Shown piece by piece: positions 8,918-16,583 of a stretch of 64,000 bases of DNA. The DNA lies in assembly GCA_009844425.1 (NCBI GenBank), contig VYBN01000022.1:46987-110986 (forward strand). The letters run 5' to 3'. Positions within the stretch are counted from its first letter, which is position 1. Each line of letters begins with the position of its first letter. The DNA comes from Gammaproteobacteria bacterium (GTDB taxonomy: Bacteria; Pseudomonadota; Gammaproteobacteria; Steroidobacterales; Foliamicaceae). A program made the translations under genes and the position numbers. The notes below the pieces were generated by a model. That model searched no databases and was not told the DNA's origin. It was given only the letters and a program-made list of their open reading frames with translations.

Positions 8918-10119
8918 TGAGTGCCGTGGATCTTTTGCGCCTGGCATTGCGCGCGCTGTCCATGCATCGTCTGCGCACGCTGCTGACAGCTCTCGGCACC
9001 GGAATCGGCGTGGCTGCCGTGATTCTGCTGACGTCCATCGGCGAGGGCATGTACGAATTCATGGAGACCGAAGCCACTCGCTTCGGAACGCATTTCCTGG
9101 TCATCACGCCGGGCAAGACCGTTACCATCGGCGGCCCACCGGGCCTGAACACCAATACCGTGCGCCCGCTGACTCTGGACGATGCGCTCGCGATCGGACA
9201 ACTGAGTTCGGTCAAGGCCGTCGCCCCCGCCGTTATGGGATTTGCGGAAGCGGAACGCGAGGGCATCAAGCGCGACGTCACGGTGCTGGGGACCGGCCCC
9301 GACCTGCCCGAGATATTCACGCTGGAAGTCGCGTCGGGCCGTTTCCTGCCGAAGGAAGACTTCGAGGCCTCGCGGCCGCTTGCGGTGCTCGGCAGCGAAA
9401 TGAAGAACGAACTGTTCGGAGCGGACAACGCGCTGGGCGCTCACATCCGTGTCGCCGGGCAGCGCTTCCGGGTGGTCGGGGTGCTTGCCGATGCCGGCAC
9501 AATGGTCGGCTTCGACATGAACGACATCATATTCGTGCCGGTCAGGCACACGATGGAAATCTACAACATGCTGGGCGTACAGGAAGTGGACGTGCGCTAC
9601 GACGAAAACCGGTCGGCCAGTGAAGTGGAAGGTGACATCTCACGCCTCCTGATTGCGCGGCACGGTTCGGAAGACTTTACGATCACCACCCAGGACCAGA
9701 TGCTCAGCACCATGCGGGTGATCCTGAGCACGATCACTTCGGCGGTCGCGGCCCTGGGTGGCATCTCGCTGGTGGTGGGCGGCGTGGGCATCTTCACGAT
9801 CATGACCATCTCGGTTCAGGAGCGTATCTTCGAGATCGGCCTGTTCCGCTCGCTGGGGGCCCGCCGCCGCGAGGTTCGCCGCCTGTTCATGGCCGAAGCG
9901 CTTGCGCTTGGCGCGGCCGGCGGCCTGCTCGGACTGGTCCTGGGCCAGGGCGCGGCCTGGTTGCTGAGCGCGCTGTTCCCGGTCATACCGGTCAGTATTT
10001 CCGTGGCCTATACCATTGCGGCCCTGATGATCGCGGTGCTGATCGGAATCCTGGCGGGGGTTGCGCCCGCCGTGCGCGCGGCGCGCATGAACCCCGTTCT
10101 GGCGCTGCGCGCCGAATAA
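8917..10119 (+). CDS. MacB-like ABC permease 2
   Basis: A 400-aa paralogue of the preceding permease with the same plan: N-terminal helix, periplasmic MacB_PCD domain (about residues 45-270), three C-terminal helices, and a PAVRAARMNPVLALR-type tail. The frame is open further upstream (to 8800), but the ATG at 8917 overlapping the previous stop is the natural start. With the first permease, the ATPase and the adaptor it would make a tripartite efflux pump of the MacAB class with two distinct permease subunits. Confidence 0.88.
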   Translation: MSAVDLLRLALRALSMHRLRTLLTALGTGIGVAAVILLTSIGEGMYEFMETEATRFGTHFLVITPGKTVTIGGPPGLNTNTVRPLTLDDALAIGQLSSVKAVAPAVMGFAEAEREGIKRDVTVLGTGPDLPEIFTLEVASGRFLPKEDFEASRPLAVLGSEMKNELFGADNALGAHIRVAGQRFRVVGVLADAGTMVGFDMNDIIFVPVRHTMEIYNMLGVQEVDVRYDENRSASEVEGDISRLLIARHGSEDFTITTQDQMLSTMRVILSTITSAVAALGGISLVVGGVGIFTIMTISVQERIFEIGLFRSLGARRREVRRLFMAEALALGAAGGLLGLVLGQGAAWLLSALFPVIPVSISVAYTIAALMIAVLIGILAGVAPAVRAARMNPVLALRAE

Positions 10120-10150
10120 TCCCGGTTTTTTACACACAAGGAGCAGCAAC

Positions 10151-10849
10151 TTGATTGATATCTACTACTGGCCGACGCCCAACGGGTTCAAGATCACCAT
10201 CATGCTCGAGGAGTGCGGACTGCCGTACAACATCAAGCCGGTGAATATCGGCGCGGGCGACCAGTTCACGCCCGAGTTCCTGGCGCTGAACCCCAACCAC
10301 CGGATGCCCGTGATCGTCGACAACGACGCGCCCGGCGGACCGCTTTCGGTGTTCGAGTCGGGCGCCATCCTGGTCTACCTGGCCGACAAGACCGGGCGCT
10401 TTCTGCCCACGGATACGCATGGTCGCTTCGACGTGATGCAATGGCTGTTCTGGCAGATGGCCGGGCTGGGACCGATGGCCGGCCAGACGGGGCACTTCCT
10501 CATCTACCAGGAAGGCAAGCACGAGTACGCAACCGAGCGCTACACGAACGAATACGGGCGCCTGCTGGCGGTCATGGAGCGCAGGCTCAGGGACCGCGAC
10601 TACCTTGCCGGCGAGTACTCGATCGCTGACATGGCCTGCTATCCCTGGGCGGCTCCCTACAAGCGGCTCGGTCAGGGCATCGACGAGTTGCCCAATGTCG
10701 CCGGATGGATTGAAAGGCTCCGCGCGCGTCCGGCCCTGGAGCGTGGCATGGACGTGGGCAGGGAACTGCGATCCGACAAGCCGCTGACCGAGGAACAGCG
10801 CAAGATGCTTTATGGTCAAACCGGTAAGAAGACGCTGGAGAAGGCATGA
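10151..10849 (+). CDS. GST-fold disulfide reductase, YfcG/YghU-like
   Basis: A 232-aa glutathione transferase of the Nu (YfcG/YghU) class. The thioredoxin-like N-terminal half starts IDIYYWPTPNG, with the TPNG motif that binds glutathione in YfcG, and contains NPNHRMPVI and FESGAILVYLA. The helical C-terminal half has the usual SIADMACYPW. YfcG-type proteins reduce small disulfides with two bound glutathiones. Translation starts at TTG 10151 behind AAGGAG (10139-10144). The stop overlaps the start of a second GST gene (ATGA), indicating an operon of two GSTs. Confidence 0.87.
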   Translation: MIDIYYWPTPNGFKITIMLEECGLPYNIKPVNIGAGDQFTPEFLALNPNHRMPVIVDNDAPGGPLSVFESGAILVYLADKTGRFLPTDTHGRFDVMQWLFWQMAGLGPMAGQTGHFLIYQEGKHEYATERYTNEYGRLLAVMERRLRDRDYLAGEYSIADMACYPWAAPYKRLGQGIDELPNVAGWIERLRARPALERGMDVGRELRSDKPLTEEQRKMLYGQTGKKTLEKA

Positions 10850-11493
10850 AGCTTTACGACTACCAACATGCGCCCAATCCCAGGCGGGTCCATATTTTTC
10901 TGGCCGAGAAGGGCCTGGACATGGAACGCGTGGAGATCGACCTGACGAAGAAGGAGCAGTTGAGCGCCGAATACCAGGAGGTCAATCCGCTGTGCCAGGT
11001 TCCGGTGCTGGAAACCGACGACGGCACGCGCATAAGCGAGTGCGTGGCGATCTGCCACTACCTGGAGGACCTGCATCCCGAGCCGAACCTGTTCGGGTCC
11101 GGTCCCGACGAGCGCGCGCAAGTCCTGATGTGGAACCACATCGTCGAGCAGGAAGGCATGCCCGGACTCGCCGAAGCCCTGCGCAATCGGATCAACAACT
11201 TCCGGGATCATGCGTTGCCGGGTCCGGTGCTCTATGCCCAGCTTCCGGAACTGGTGGAGCGGGGCCGCAAGCGCGCCCGGCATTTTCTGGACTTCATGGA
11301 CCGGCGGCTGACCGGCCGCGAATACCTGGCGCTGGACCGTTTCACGATCGCCGACATCACGCTGCGGGTGGCCGTGGACATGGCCGCGCGCATGGCCGGC
11401 AAGTTCGATCTCACCGTGCTGGAAGACCGTACAGCGCTGGCAGCCTGGCACGCCCGCGTATCCGAGCGCCCCAGCCTCCAGGAAGGAGCGTGA
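10846..11493 (+). CDS. glutathione S-transferase family protein
   Basis: A 215-aa GST. The N-terminal half begins LYDYQHAPNPRRVHIFL and has VNPLCQVPVLE and the E-S-like ISECVAICHYL turn; the C-terminal helical domain contains FTIADITLRVA. The sequence is distinct from the preceding GST and more like plant/bacterial theta- or zeta-type members; the substrate is unknown. It is translationally coupled to the first GST. Its stop codon lies inside one copy of a 14-bp direct repeat that flanks a palindromic element. Confidence 0.85.
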   Translation: MKLYDYQHAPNPRRVHIFLAEKGLDMERVEIDLTKKEQLSAEYQEVNPLCQVPVLETDDGTRISECVAICHYLEDLHPEPNLFGSGPDERAQVLMWNHIVEQEGMPGLAEALRNRINNFRDHALPGPVLYAQLPELVERGRKRARHFLDFMDRRLTGREYLALDRFTIADITLRVAVDMAARMAGKFDLTVLEDRTALAAWHARVSERPSLQEGA

Positions 11494-11559
11494 CGACGCA
11501 TGCTCTAGCCCCGGGGAGCGAGGACGTCCCGTCCTCGCCATAACATGACCACGCATGCT
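11491..11559. repeat. family B palindrome flanked by 14-bp direct repeats
   Basis: The palindrome at 11518-11538 (arms GCGAGGAC and GTCCTCGC) lies between two near-identical 14-mers, 11491-11504 and 11546-11559 (13 of 14 match). The left 14-mer holds the GST stop and the right one holds the plsY start. This looks like an insertion with a target duplication, moving plsY away from the AAGGAG at 11483-11488. Confidence 0.6.
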
Positions 11560-12202
11560 TGAGCTCGGCCTCTCCCTCGTTTTTGCGTACCTCATCGGGT
11601 CGATCAACTTCAGCCTGGCGCTCGGCAAGCTGAAGAACCTGGACGTACGCGAGACGGGCAGCGGCAACGCCGGCGCCACCAATGCCCTGCGCGCCGCCGG
11701 TTTCTGGTTTGCCCTGGCGGTCATGATCGGCGACGTGGGCAAGGCGATCGTGGCGGTGGGCCCGCTCGCCACGCTGGCCTATTCGTTTGCCGACGAACCG
11801 ACATTTTCGCTGGCCTGGGTCCAGGTGGCCGCGGGGGCGTCCGTGACCGCCGCGCATTGCTATCCGCTGTGGCACGAGTTCCGCGGCGGCAAGGGATTCG
11901 CGACGCTGCTAGGCTCGTACCTCATGCTGCACGCGCCGCTGGTGGGCGCGGTGCTGGCCGTGTGGGTGATGATGATGATCTTCAGCGGCTACGTGGGACT
12001 GGCGACCATGGTGGCGGCCGTTTCCGCGCCGCTGTTCCTTGCGTTCTTCATGCCCGATGCGCCGCCGGAACTCTTCTGGCTGGCGGCGGCGGCGGGTGCG
12101 TTTACGGTTATGACGCACCGCGACAATATCCGCAACCTGCTCGACGGATCGGAACATTGTTTCGTGCGGGTGCGGGTCGATCACTGGTTCAAGAGCGGCT
12201 AG
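11555..12202 (+). CDS. plsY: acyl-phosphate glycerol-3-phosphate acyltransferase
   Basis: A 215-aa membrane enzyme that makes lysophosphatidic acid from acyl-phosphate and glycerol-3-phosphate, the first acylation of phospholipid synthesis. The three PlsY signature loops are present: GSINFSLALGKL (residues 15-26), GSGNAGATN (35-43) and the glycine-rich GGKGFATLLG near residue 110. Five or so hydrophobic segments are visible. No Shine-Dalgarno is evident before the ATG at 11555, because a palindromic repeat seems to have been inserted just upstream. Confidence 0.93.
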   Translation: MLELGLSLVFAYLIGSINFSLALGKLKNLDVRETGSGNAGATNALRAAGFWFALAVMIGDVGKAIVAVGPLATLAYSFADEPTFSLAWVQVAAGASVTAAHCYPLWHEFRGGKGFATLLGSYLMLHAPLVGAVLAVWVMMMIFSGYVGLATMVAAVSAPLFLAFFMPDAPPELFWLAAAAGAFTVMTHRDNIRNLLDGSEHCFVRVRVDHWFKSG

Positions 12203-12223
12203 GCCCTGTACGACCGGCGCGTA

Positions 12224-13033
12224 TTGCTGGGAGCGCTCGATCCGGCCCTGCTCCGGCAAATCACGCTGCTCGAGATTCACGACTCGCTGCCGTCCACCAA
12301 CGGGCGGTTGCTGCAGGTTCCCGCAACGCCGACTGCCGGCAGCCTGGCGGTATGCCTCGCCGGTCATCAGAGCGCCGGGCGGGGGCGGAACGGAAAAAGC
12401 TGGCATGCGCCGGACGGCGCCGGATTGCTGCTTAGCGTGAGCCGGAGCGCACCAAAAGCCCCGGACGGCTCTCTCGCCCTGGCGCTGGGCGTCGCGATCG
12501 CCGAAGGCCTGGAGACCTTCGTATCCGACACCGTGGAACTGAAGTGGCCTAACGACCTGGTCGCGCAAGACCGCAAGCTGGGCGGCATCCTGGTCGAGGC
12601 CTCCACGCAGGGCAACCTGGGTGGGAGGGCGTCCCGCCCTCCGCAAGGTGGAACCGAAAGCCGCGTGGTGGCGGGCCTGGGCATCAATATCCGGGTAAGC
12701 GAAGAACAGCATGAGCTGGTCGCCGGCGAAGGCGGCATGCACCCGGCCGGCCTTTCTGAACTCAATCAGCGGAAAGCCCCCGAACCCAACGCTTTGGCAG
12801 CCGCCATGATCACCGCAATCGCCGGAGTGCTGGAGACCCATCCCGTCGACGGCTTCAACCGCTGGAAGGACGACTGGAACGCGCGCGACTGGCTTGCGGG
12901 AAAGCGAATCGAGGCACGGAGTGGCGCCGACACGCACTTGGGCACGGCCGCCGGAGTCGATTCGTCAGGCGCCCTGCTGCTTGATGAATCCGGCGCTACG
13001 CGACGCATCGTTTCAGCGGAGATCCGCTTGTGA
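12224..13033 (+). CDS. birA: biotin-[acetyl-CoA-carboxylase] ligase
   Basis: A 269-aa biotin protein ligase that attaches biotin to the AccB carrier. Present are the biotinyl-AMP loop GRGRNG (residues 52-57), KWPND (107-111), the substrate-binding GGILVE, and a C-terminal SH3-like domain. The N-terminal DNA-binding domain of E. coli BirA is missing, so this is a group I ligase that cannot act as a repressor. TTG 12224 is the only plausible start after the plsY stop. Residues about 130-146 (GNLGGRASRPPQGGTES) are encoded by a family B palindrome inserted in frame after the catalytic core. Confidence 0.9.
   Translation: MLGALDPALLRQITLLEIHDSLPSTNGRLLQVPATPTAGSLAVCLAGHQSAGRGRNGKSWHAPDGAGLLLSVSRSAPKAPDGSLALALGVAIAEGLETFVSDTVELKWPNDLVAQDRKLGGILVEASTQGNLGGRASRPPQGGTESRVVAGLGINIRVSEEQHELVAGEGGMHPAGLSELNQRKAPEPNALAAAMITAIAGVLETHPVDGFNRWKDDWNARDWLAGKRIEARSGADTHLGTAAGVDSSGALLLDESGATRRIVSAEIRL
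12617..12655. repeat. family B palindrome inside birA
   Basis: Arms GGAGGGC (12624-12630) and GCCCTCC (12636-12642) around GTCCC match the intergenic copies at 26117, 46731 and 47245. The flanks carry an imperfect short duplication (ACCTGGGTGG / GCAAGGTGG). The insertion keeps the birA frame and adds a Gly/Arg/Ser/Pro-rich surface segment. Confidence 0.65.
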
Positions 13034-13818
13034 ACGCTGCTTCTTCACGCGTCCTGCTGATCGATCTGGGCAACACGCGGATCAAGTGGGCCTGGCTGTC
13101 CGGCGACGGGACGGAACCTGAAGACGCGGGCGTCGCGCGCACCGGTGACGGGTTGTCCGATCTGCCGTTTCTGGACAGCGAAAAACAGGTAACCGGAGCA
13201 TTGGCTTGCAACGTCGCGGGCATCGAACTCGGCCGCAAGCTGGCCGGACTGATGCGGGAAAGACTGGCCGTCGAACTCTTGTACGTGCAGGCGCAAGCCT
13301 CCGCCTGCGGCGTGACCGCCGCCTACGCCAACCCCCTTAACCTGGGCGCGGACCGCTGGGCGGCGCTGATCGGCGCGCACGCGCTGGGCCCCGCCGACTA
13401 TTGCATCGTCGACGCGGGCAGCACCGTAACCATGGACCTGCTGCTGGCCGACGGGCGGCATCTCGGCGGATACATCGCGCCCGGCCGGGAAATGAGTCTG
13501 GCCGCGATGGCGAAGGGAACGGCGGAACTCGCCTCACGGCTGAAGGATCATGCCGGCCGGCCGCCCGATCTCGCCCCCGGCACCGACAGCGCGGAGGCAA
13601 TGGAAAAGGGAACGCTGGCAGCGCAACTGGGGATGATCCGCTCGGGCATGGAAAGGCTGGCAAGCGAGGGAAGGGGTTTGCCGGTACTGCTCCTGACCGG
13701 CGGAGGCGCCGACGCCCTGATCGCCACCGGTGAACTGCCGGAAGCGCGATCGGCCCCGGACCTGGTGCTGCGCGGGCTGGCCGCGCTCGCGTTAGAATTG
13801 CGCGTCAGGCCGGAATAG
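13030..13818 (+). CDS. coaX: type III pantothenate kinase
   Basis: A 262-aa ASKHA-fold kinase catalysing the first step of coenzyme A synthesis. Visible motifs are the phosphate loop IDLGNTRIKW (residues 11-20), NPLNLGADRWAALIGAH with the catalytic region, and DAGSTVTMDL. Length is normal for CoaX. The GTG start overlaps the birA stop (GTGA), the usual birA-coaX arrangement. The end is odd: its TAG (13816-13818) lies within the first ten bases of the tRNA-Thr gene, so the reading frame and the tRNA overlap. Confidence 0.92.
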   Translation: MNAASSRVLLIDLGNTRIKWAWLSGDGTEPEDAGVARTGDGLSDLPFLDSEKQVTGALACNVAGIELGRKLAGLMRERLAVELLYVQAQASACGVTAAYANPLNLGADRWAALIGAHALGPADYCIVDAGSTVTMDLLLADGRHLGGYIAPGREMSLAAMAKGTAELASRLKDHAGRPPDLAPGTDSAEAMEKGTLAAQLGMIRSGMERLASEGRGLPVLLLTGGGADALIATGELPEARSAPDLVLRGLAALALELRVRPE

Positions 13819-13884
13819 CTCAACTGGTAGAGCACCCGCCTTGTAAGCGGAAGGTTGCGGGTTCAAGTCCCTCTTCCGGCACCA
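13809..13884 (+). tRNA. tRNA-Thr (TGT)
   Basis: The 76-nt sequence folds as a cloverleaf: acceptor GCCGGAA pairs with TTCCGGC, the D arm has GCTC/GAGC, the anticodon loop is CTTGTAA giving TGT, and the T loop is TTCAAGT. Discriminator A and CCA are encoded. It overlaps the last 10 nt of coaX. A TAGAAT box at 13793-13798, inside coaX, could be its -10 element. Confidence 0.95.
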
Positions 13885-13886
13885 GT

Positions 13887-13963
13887 GGTGATGTAGCTCA
13901 GCTGGTTAGAGCGGCGGACTCATAACCCGCAGGTCGGTGGTTCAAGCCCACCCATCACCACCA
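13887..13963 (+). tRNA. tRNA-Met (CAT), elongator type
   Basis: The 77-nt cloverleaf has acceptor GGTGATG/CATCACC, anticodon loop CTCATAA giving CAT, T loop TTCAAGC, and an encoded CCA. The paired first base (G1-C72) argues against initiator tRNA. A CAT tRNA read as Ile after lysidine modification cannot be fully excluded. It starts 2 nt after the tRNA-Thr, so both are probably cut from one transcript. Confidence 0.93.
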
Positions 13964-14027
13964 CTTTTGTTGAAAGCGGCTTCCAGCGCAAATCGGCAAA
14001 ACGCCGACTGGAAGTTCAGTATTTTGC

Positions 14028-14483
14028 TCAGTCAAGACTCTTTGACTTCATTCCTGTGTAGCCGGGCTCCGTATCCAGAAATTGCCGGATGCGCTTGGCA
14101 ATCCCGGCATCCTTCTTGATCTCGCACTCCCAGATCACCAGCACGTCCCAACCCATCAATCTGAGAGTTGTGAGATGGTCCGCGTCTCGAACGACATTGC
14201 GTTCGAGCTTTGGCAGCCAGTAGTCCTGATTGGATTTCGGACGCCGGGCAAGGGTGCACTCAGGGTCTGCATGCTGGTGCCAGAAACAACCATGAACAAA
14301 GATCACTTTCCTTCGAGCGGGAAACACGAGATCCGGCTTGCCGGGAAGGTCCTTCCGGTGAAGGCGGTAACGGTAGCCCATCGCGTGCGTGATACGGCGA
14401 ACGATCATTTCCGGCTTCATTCCCTTGGCCCGGATGTTGGACATGATCTCGCTTCGGCGTTCGCGCGTAACGGTATCAGCCAT
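14028..14483 (-). CDS. vsr: very short patch repair endonuclease
   Basis: A 151-aa Vsr nuclease, which nicks beside T:G mismatches produced by deamination of 5-methylcytosine and so protects the sites of a cytosine methyltransferase. The family signature is clear: RSEIMSNIRAKGMKPE at the N-terminus, GKPDLVFPARRKVIFVHGCFWHQH with the catalytic Asp and the metal-binding His residues, and the C-terminal GWDVLVIWECE. It is the last gene of the restriction-modification cassette, 37 bp after the endonuclease gene on the same strand. Its base composition is more AT-rich than the chromosome around it. Confidence 0.93.
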   Translation of the reverse strand: MADTVTRERRSEIMSNIRAKGMKPEMIVRRITHAMGYRYRLHRKDLPGKPDLVFPARRKVIFVHGCFWHQHADPECTLARRPKSNQDYWLPKLERNVVRDADHLTTLRLMGWDVLVIWECEIKKDAGIAKRIRQFLDTEPGYTGMKSKSLD

Positions 14484-14520
14484 TTATTGGTCTAATTTGA
14501 GGCCGCAATCTATTTCATGT

Positions 14521-15378
14521 CTATATCGCAAGGTCCAGGGGAAGATCAGCGATATCGCGAAGCCTCTTTCCTTCAATCATGGTGTCCAGCAACTCTTTGG
14601 CGTCTTCCAGTTCAAGGGCTGTGACTGATTCAACCAGTTCGCGCAAGGCAAAGTGGTAAACGCAATCAATATCTCCCGTTCCAAGCGCAATCGAGGCGAT
14701 TCTGCTGGGCATGGGTTCGCCGGTCAGGACTACGACGTGAGGCAGCCGTCCCTTACGGTTCCGCACCAGGTTCAAAGCCTCGGAGCGGGCGTTTTGCGCC
14801 CGGTCGCTTCGCAGCGTCCACTTGCACGAGACACTGGCGTGCAGAATGGGGTTTTGGCTGTTGTTCCGCCTCAGAGGTGTGAGAAGCGCCTGAGTTTCGT
14901 CCACCAGTTCGTCATGCGAGTTGATGTTCGCGTCCGCCTCAGGGTAACGAAGAATGACCACGTCGGGTTTGATGAGGTAGTCGCTTCCCAACGCGGCGGC
15001 CAGCTCGGGATTTGCCTTTGACGCCGCATCAAGGGCAGCCAGATGCTCATATTGGTCGAATTGGGCGATCGCGGCTCGACCGCCCACGCCTTTGCTGACT
15101 TCCCATTGGCCCGGACGCAGGTGTGAGAGTCTTGGGAAAACCTCTTCCAGGTATTCCTTGCAGATTTCCTCAAACTTGCTGCCCGCCTCCTGCCCAGGCA
15201 GGCGCTCGCCACCATCAGCGGCGCCGAGACGCTCAAGGATGCCCGTGGCAATAGTCTTGCTCGCCCTGCTATGCCGGTCAGCATTGCTCGGGATTCCGCC
15301 TTTAGAGCGCAGCACGGATGCTCGAAGCATCGCATGGAAACGCCGCCGGGCCTCGGCGAAGAACACTTCGCTCGTCAT
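14521..15378 (-). CDS. NgoMIV-type restriction endonuclease
   Basis: A 285-aa type II endonuclease of the NgoMIV family, predicted to cut GCCGGC. The active site is intact: KPDVVIL with D139, SCK with K186, and the following RSDRAQNARSEALNL segment that in NgoMIV reads DNA; the residues match NgoMIV D140/K187 within one position. I chose ATG 15378, which overlaps the methyltransferase TGA (ATGA), rather than 15423; 285 aa then agrees with NgoMIV (286). Co-translation after the methyltransferase ensures that protection comes first. The recognition site is inferred from family. Confidence 0.9.
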   Translation of the reverse strand: MTSEVFFAEARRRFHAMLRASVLRSKGGIPSNADRHSRASKTIATGILERLGAADGGERLPGQEAGSKFEEICKEYLEEVFPRLSHLRPGQWEVSKGVGGRAAIAQFDQYEHLAALDAASKANPELAAALGSDYLIKPDVVILRYPEADANINSHDELVDETQALLTPLRRNNSQNPILHASVSCKWTLRSDRAQNARSEALNLVRNRKGRLPHVVVLTGEPMPSRIASIALGTGDIDCVYHFALRELVESVTALELEDAKELLDTMIEGKRLRDIADLPLDLAI

Positions 15379-16358
15379 ACGGCGCGCCTGGAAATGCCGA
15401 TTGAATGACTCATGGACAGGCAATCATGGAGACGCTCACCGACTGCGCGCGCCACTGGCGGTGGGAATGCATTGCCTACTTGCCGGTAAGCGGGAGTCTT
15501 GCGCCCGGAGAACTGCCATTCGTCGGGAAAGCCCTGAAGTCGCGCCACCATTGGAACGGTGAGCCTTGGCATACCTTCAAAATCACACTCGGGGGGAGCA
15601 TTGGCAATTCCCAGTCCATCAACGCCCAACGTAGCCCAAGCCTTCCGTGCTCGCGTTGGTCCCAAGTCGGGTCCGCCATGCTTCAAGGAGCCGCCAACAA
15701 TAGTGGGGGCGATGTCATTGGCGCGATTCTTCCAGGCGTCGACTCGTTTCCACCCGTCTGCAGCAATGAGATCATAAAGCGCCTCACCAACGGTTTGGGG
15801 CTTAACGCCATTCTTGGTCGGCCAGGAGAAGCCTGAGGCTATGTCCTTTCGCAGCGCCACAATCACCACCCTCGGACGCAATTGCGGCACGCCGAAGTCC
15901 GATGCATTCAGCAATCGCCAATCTGCCTGGTAACCCATTTTCTCGAAGCGGGTCTTGATCGCACGGCGGAAATCTTCGAATACGGTTGCGAGGAAGCCCC
16001 GAACGTTCTCGATCATGACCGCGCGAGGTTGAATAATTTCCACAAGGTCGAGCGCAACGGGAAACAGGTTGCGCTCGTCCTGATCCCCGAGTTGCTTGCC
16101 TGCCACCGAGAATGGAGGGCAGGGAAGCCCGCCGGCCAACAACTGGACGCCCTTGAACGCAAGCGCTCTGCGGGCCGCGAAGTGGTGAATATCACTTTCG
16201 AACACGCGCCATCCAGGCCGGTTAAAACGAAGCGTATTGCAGCAGTGCCGATCAATCTCTACCAGCGCGGTGTGATCAAAGCCCGCCTGTTCCAAGCCTA
16301 GCGCCTGTCCGCCGGCGCCTGCGCATATTTCTATTGAACTAAGTGAATTCCTTGTCAT
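15375..16358 (-). CDS. DNA (cytosine-5) methyltransferase of the NgoMIV-type system
   Basis: A 327-aa C5-cytosine methyltransferase. Conserved motifs in order: AdoMet site ICAGAGGQALGLEQAG (residues 11-26), catalytic PCPP with C80, ENV (117-119), the QLRPR arginine motif, a target-recognition region around 180-260, and the closing GNAFPPPVA. It is followed by the endonuclease with a 4-nt overlap and by vsr. The three together form a compact cassette directly downstream of two tRNA genes, a common entry site for mobile DNA. The DNA target is presumed to be GCCGGC. Confidence 0.92.
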   Translation of the reverse strand: MTRNSLSSIEICAGAGGQALGLEQAGFDHTALVEIDRHCCNTLRFNRPGWRVFESDIHHFAARRALAFKGVQLLAGGLPCPPFSVAGKQLGDQDERNLFPVALDLVEIIQPRAVMIENVRGFLATVFEDFRRAIKTRFEKMGYQADWRLLNASDFGVPQLRPRVVIVALRKDIASGFSWPTKNGVKPQTVGEALYDLIAADGWKRVDAWKNRANDIAPTIVGGSLKHGGPDLGPTRARKAWATLGVDGLGIANAPPECDFEGMPRLTVPMVARLQGFPDEWQFSGRKTPAYRQVGNAFPPPVARAVGERLHDCLSMSHSIGISRRAV

Positions 16359-16555
16359 GTTCTGTCCTCTCCTTGTGCGATGGTTTCAAGGTTAATTGAA
16401 AGCTGCAGACACCGGCAACTGTGCGTGAACTCTACCAGCTTTTTCGGGTCCACTTTCCTGACTGCGAAGACACATTGACGCAAATCCTTACTCGTTGAGT
16501 AATCTGCGTCAATGGCGTAGCCTTCCGGATCAGAAGCGACAACTGACGGGCATCG
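16355..16555 (-). CDS. possible small or truncated ORF before the methyltransferase
   Basis: An open frame of 66 codons ends in a TGA that overlaps the methyltransferase ATG (ATGA), the same junction used elsewhere in this operon. Its C-terminal part reads like ordinary protein (for example VDPKKLVEFTHSCR). There is no ATG; TTG at 16483 is the only conventional start and would give 42 residues. It may be the tail of a degraded gene, a tiny regulator, or chance. It overlaps the upstream region of the divergent HTH gene. Confidence 0.3.
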   Translation of the reverse strand, partial: RCPSVVASDPEGYAIDADYSTSKDLRQCVFAVRKVDPKKLVEFTHSCRCLQLSINLETIAQGEDRT

Positions 16556-16583
16556 TCAGACAGTTGAAATAGAGGTTGGAACT

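Noticed and set aside
13809..13963. A duplicated tRNA 3' end (attachment site) bounding the restriction-modification cassette.
   Set aside because: No copy of either tRNA 3' end was found near 16.3-17 kb, so island borders cannot be defined.
16466..16572. A plus-strand toxin gene directly upstream of the NadS-type regulator.
   Set aside because: The frame has no start codon and only a short toxin-like tail; the minus strand carries a competing open frame. It is kept as a finding, not annotated as a gene.
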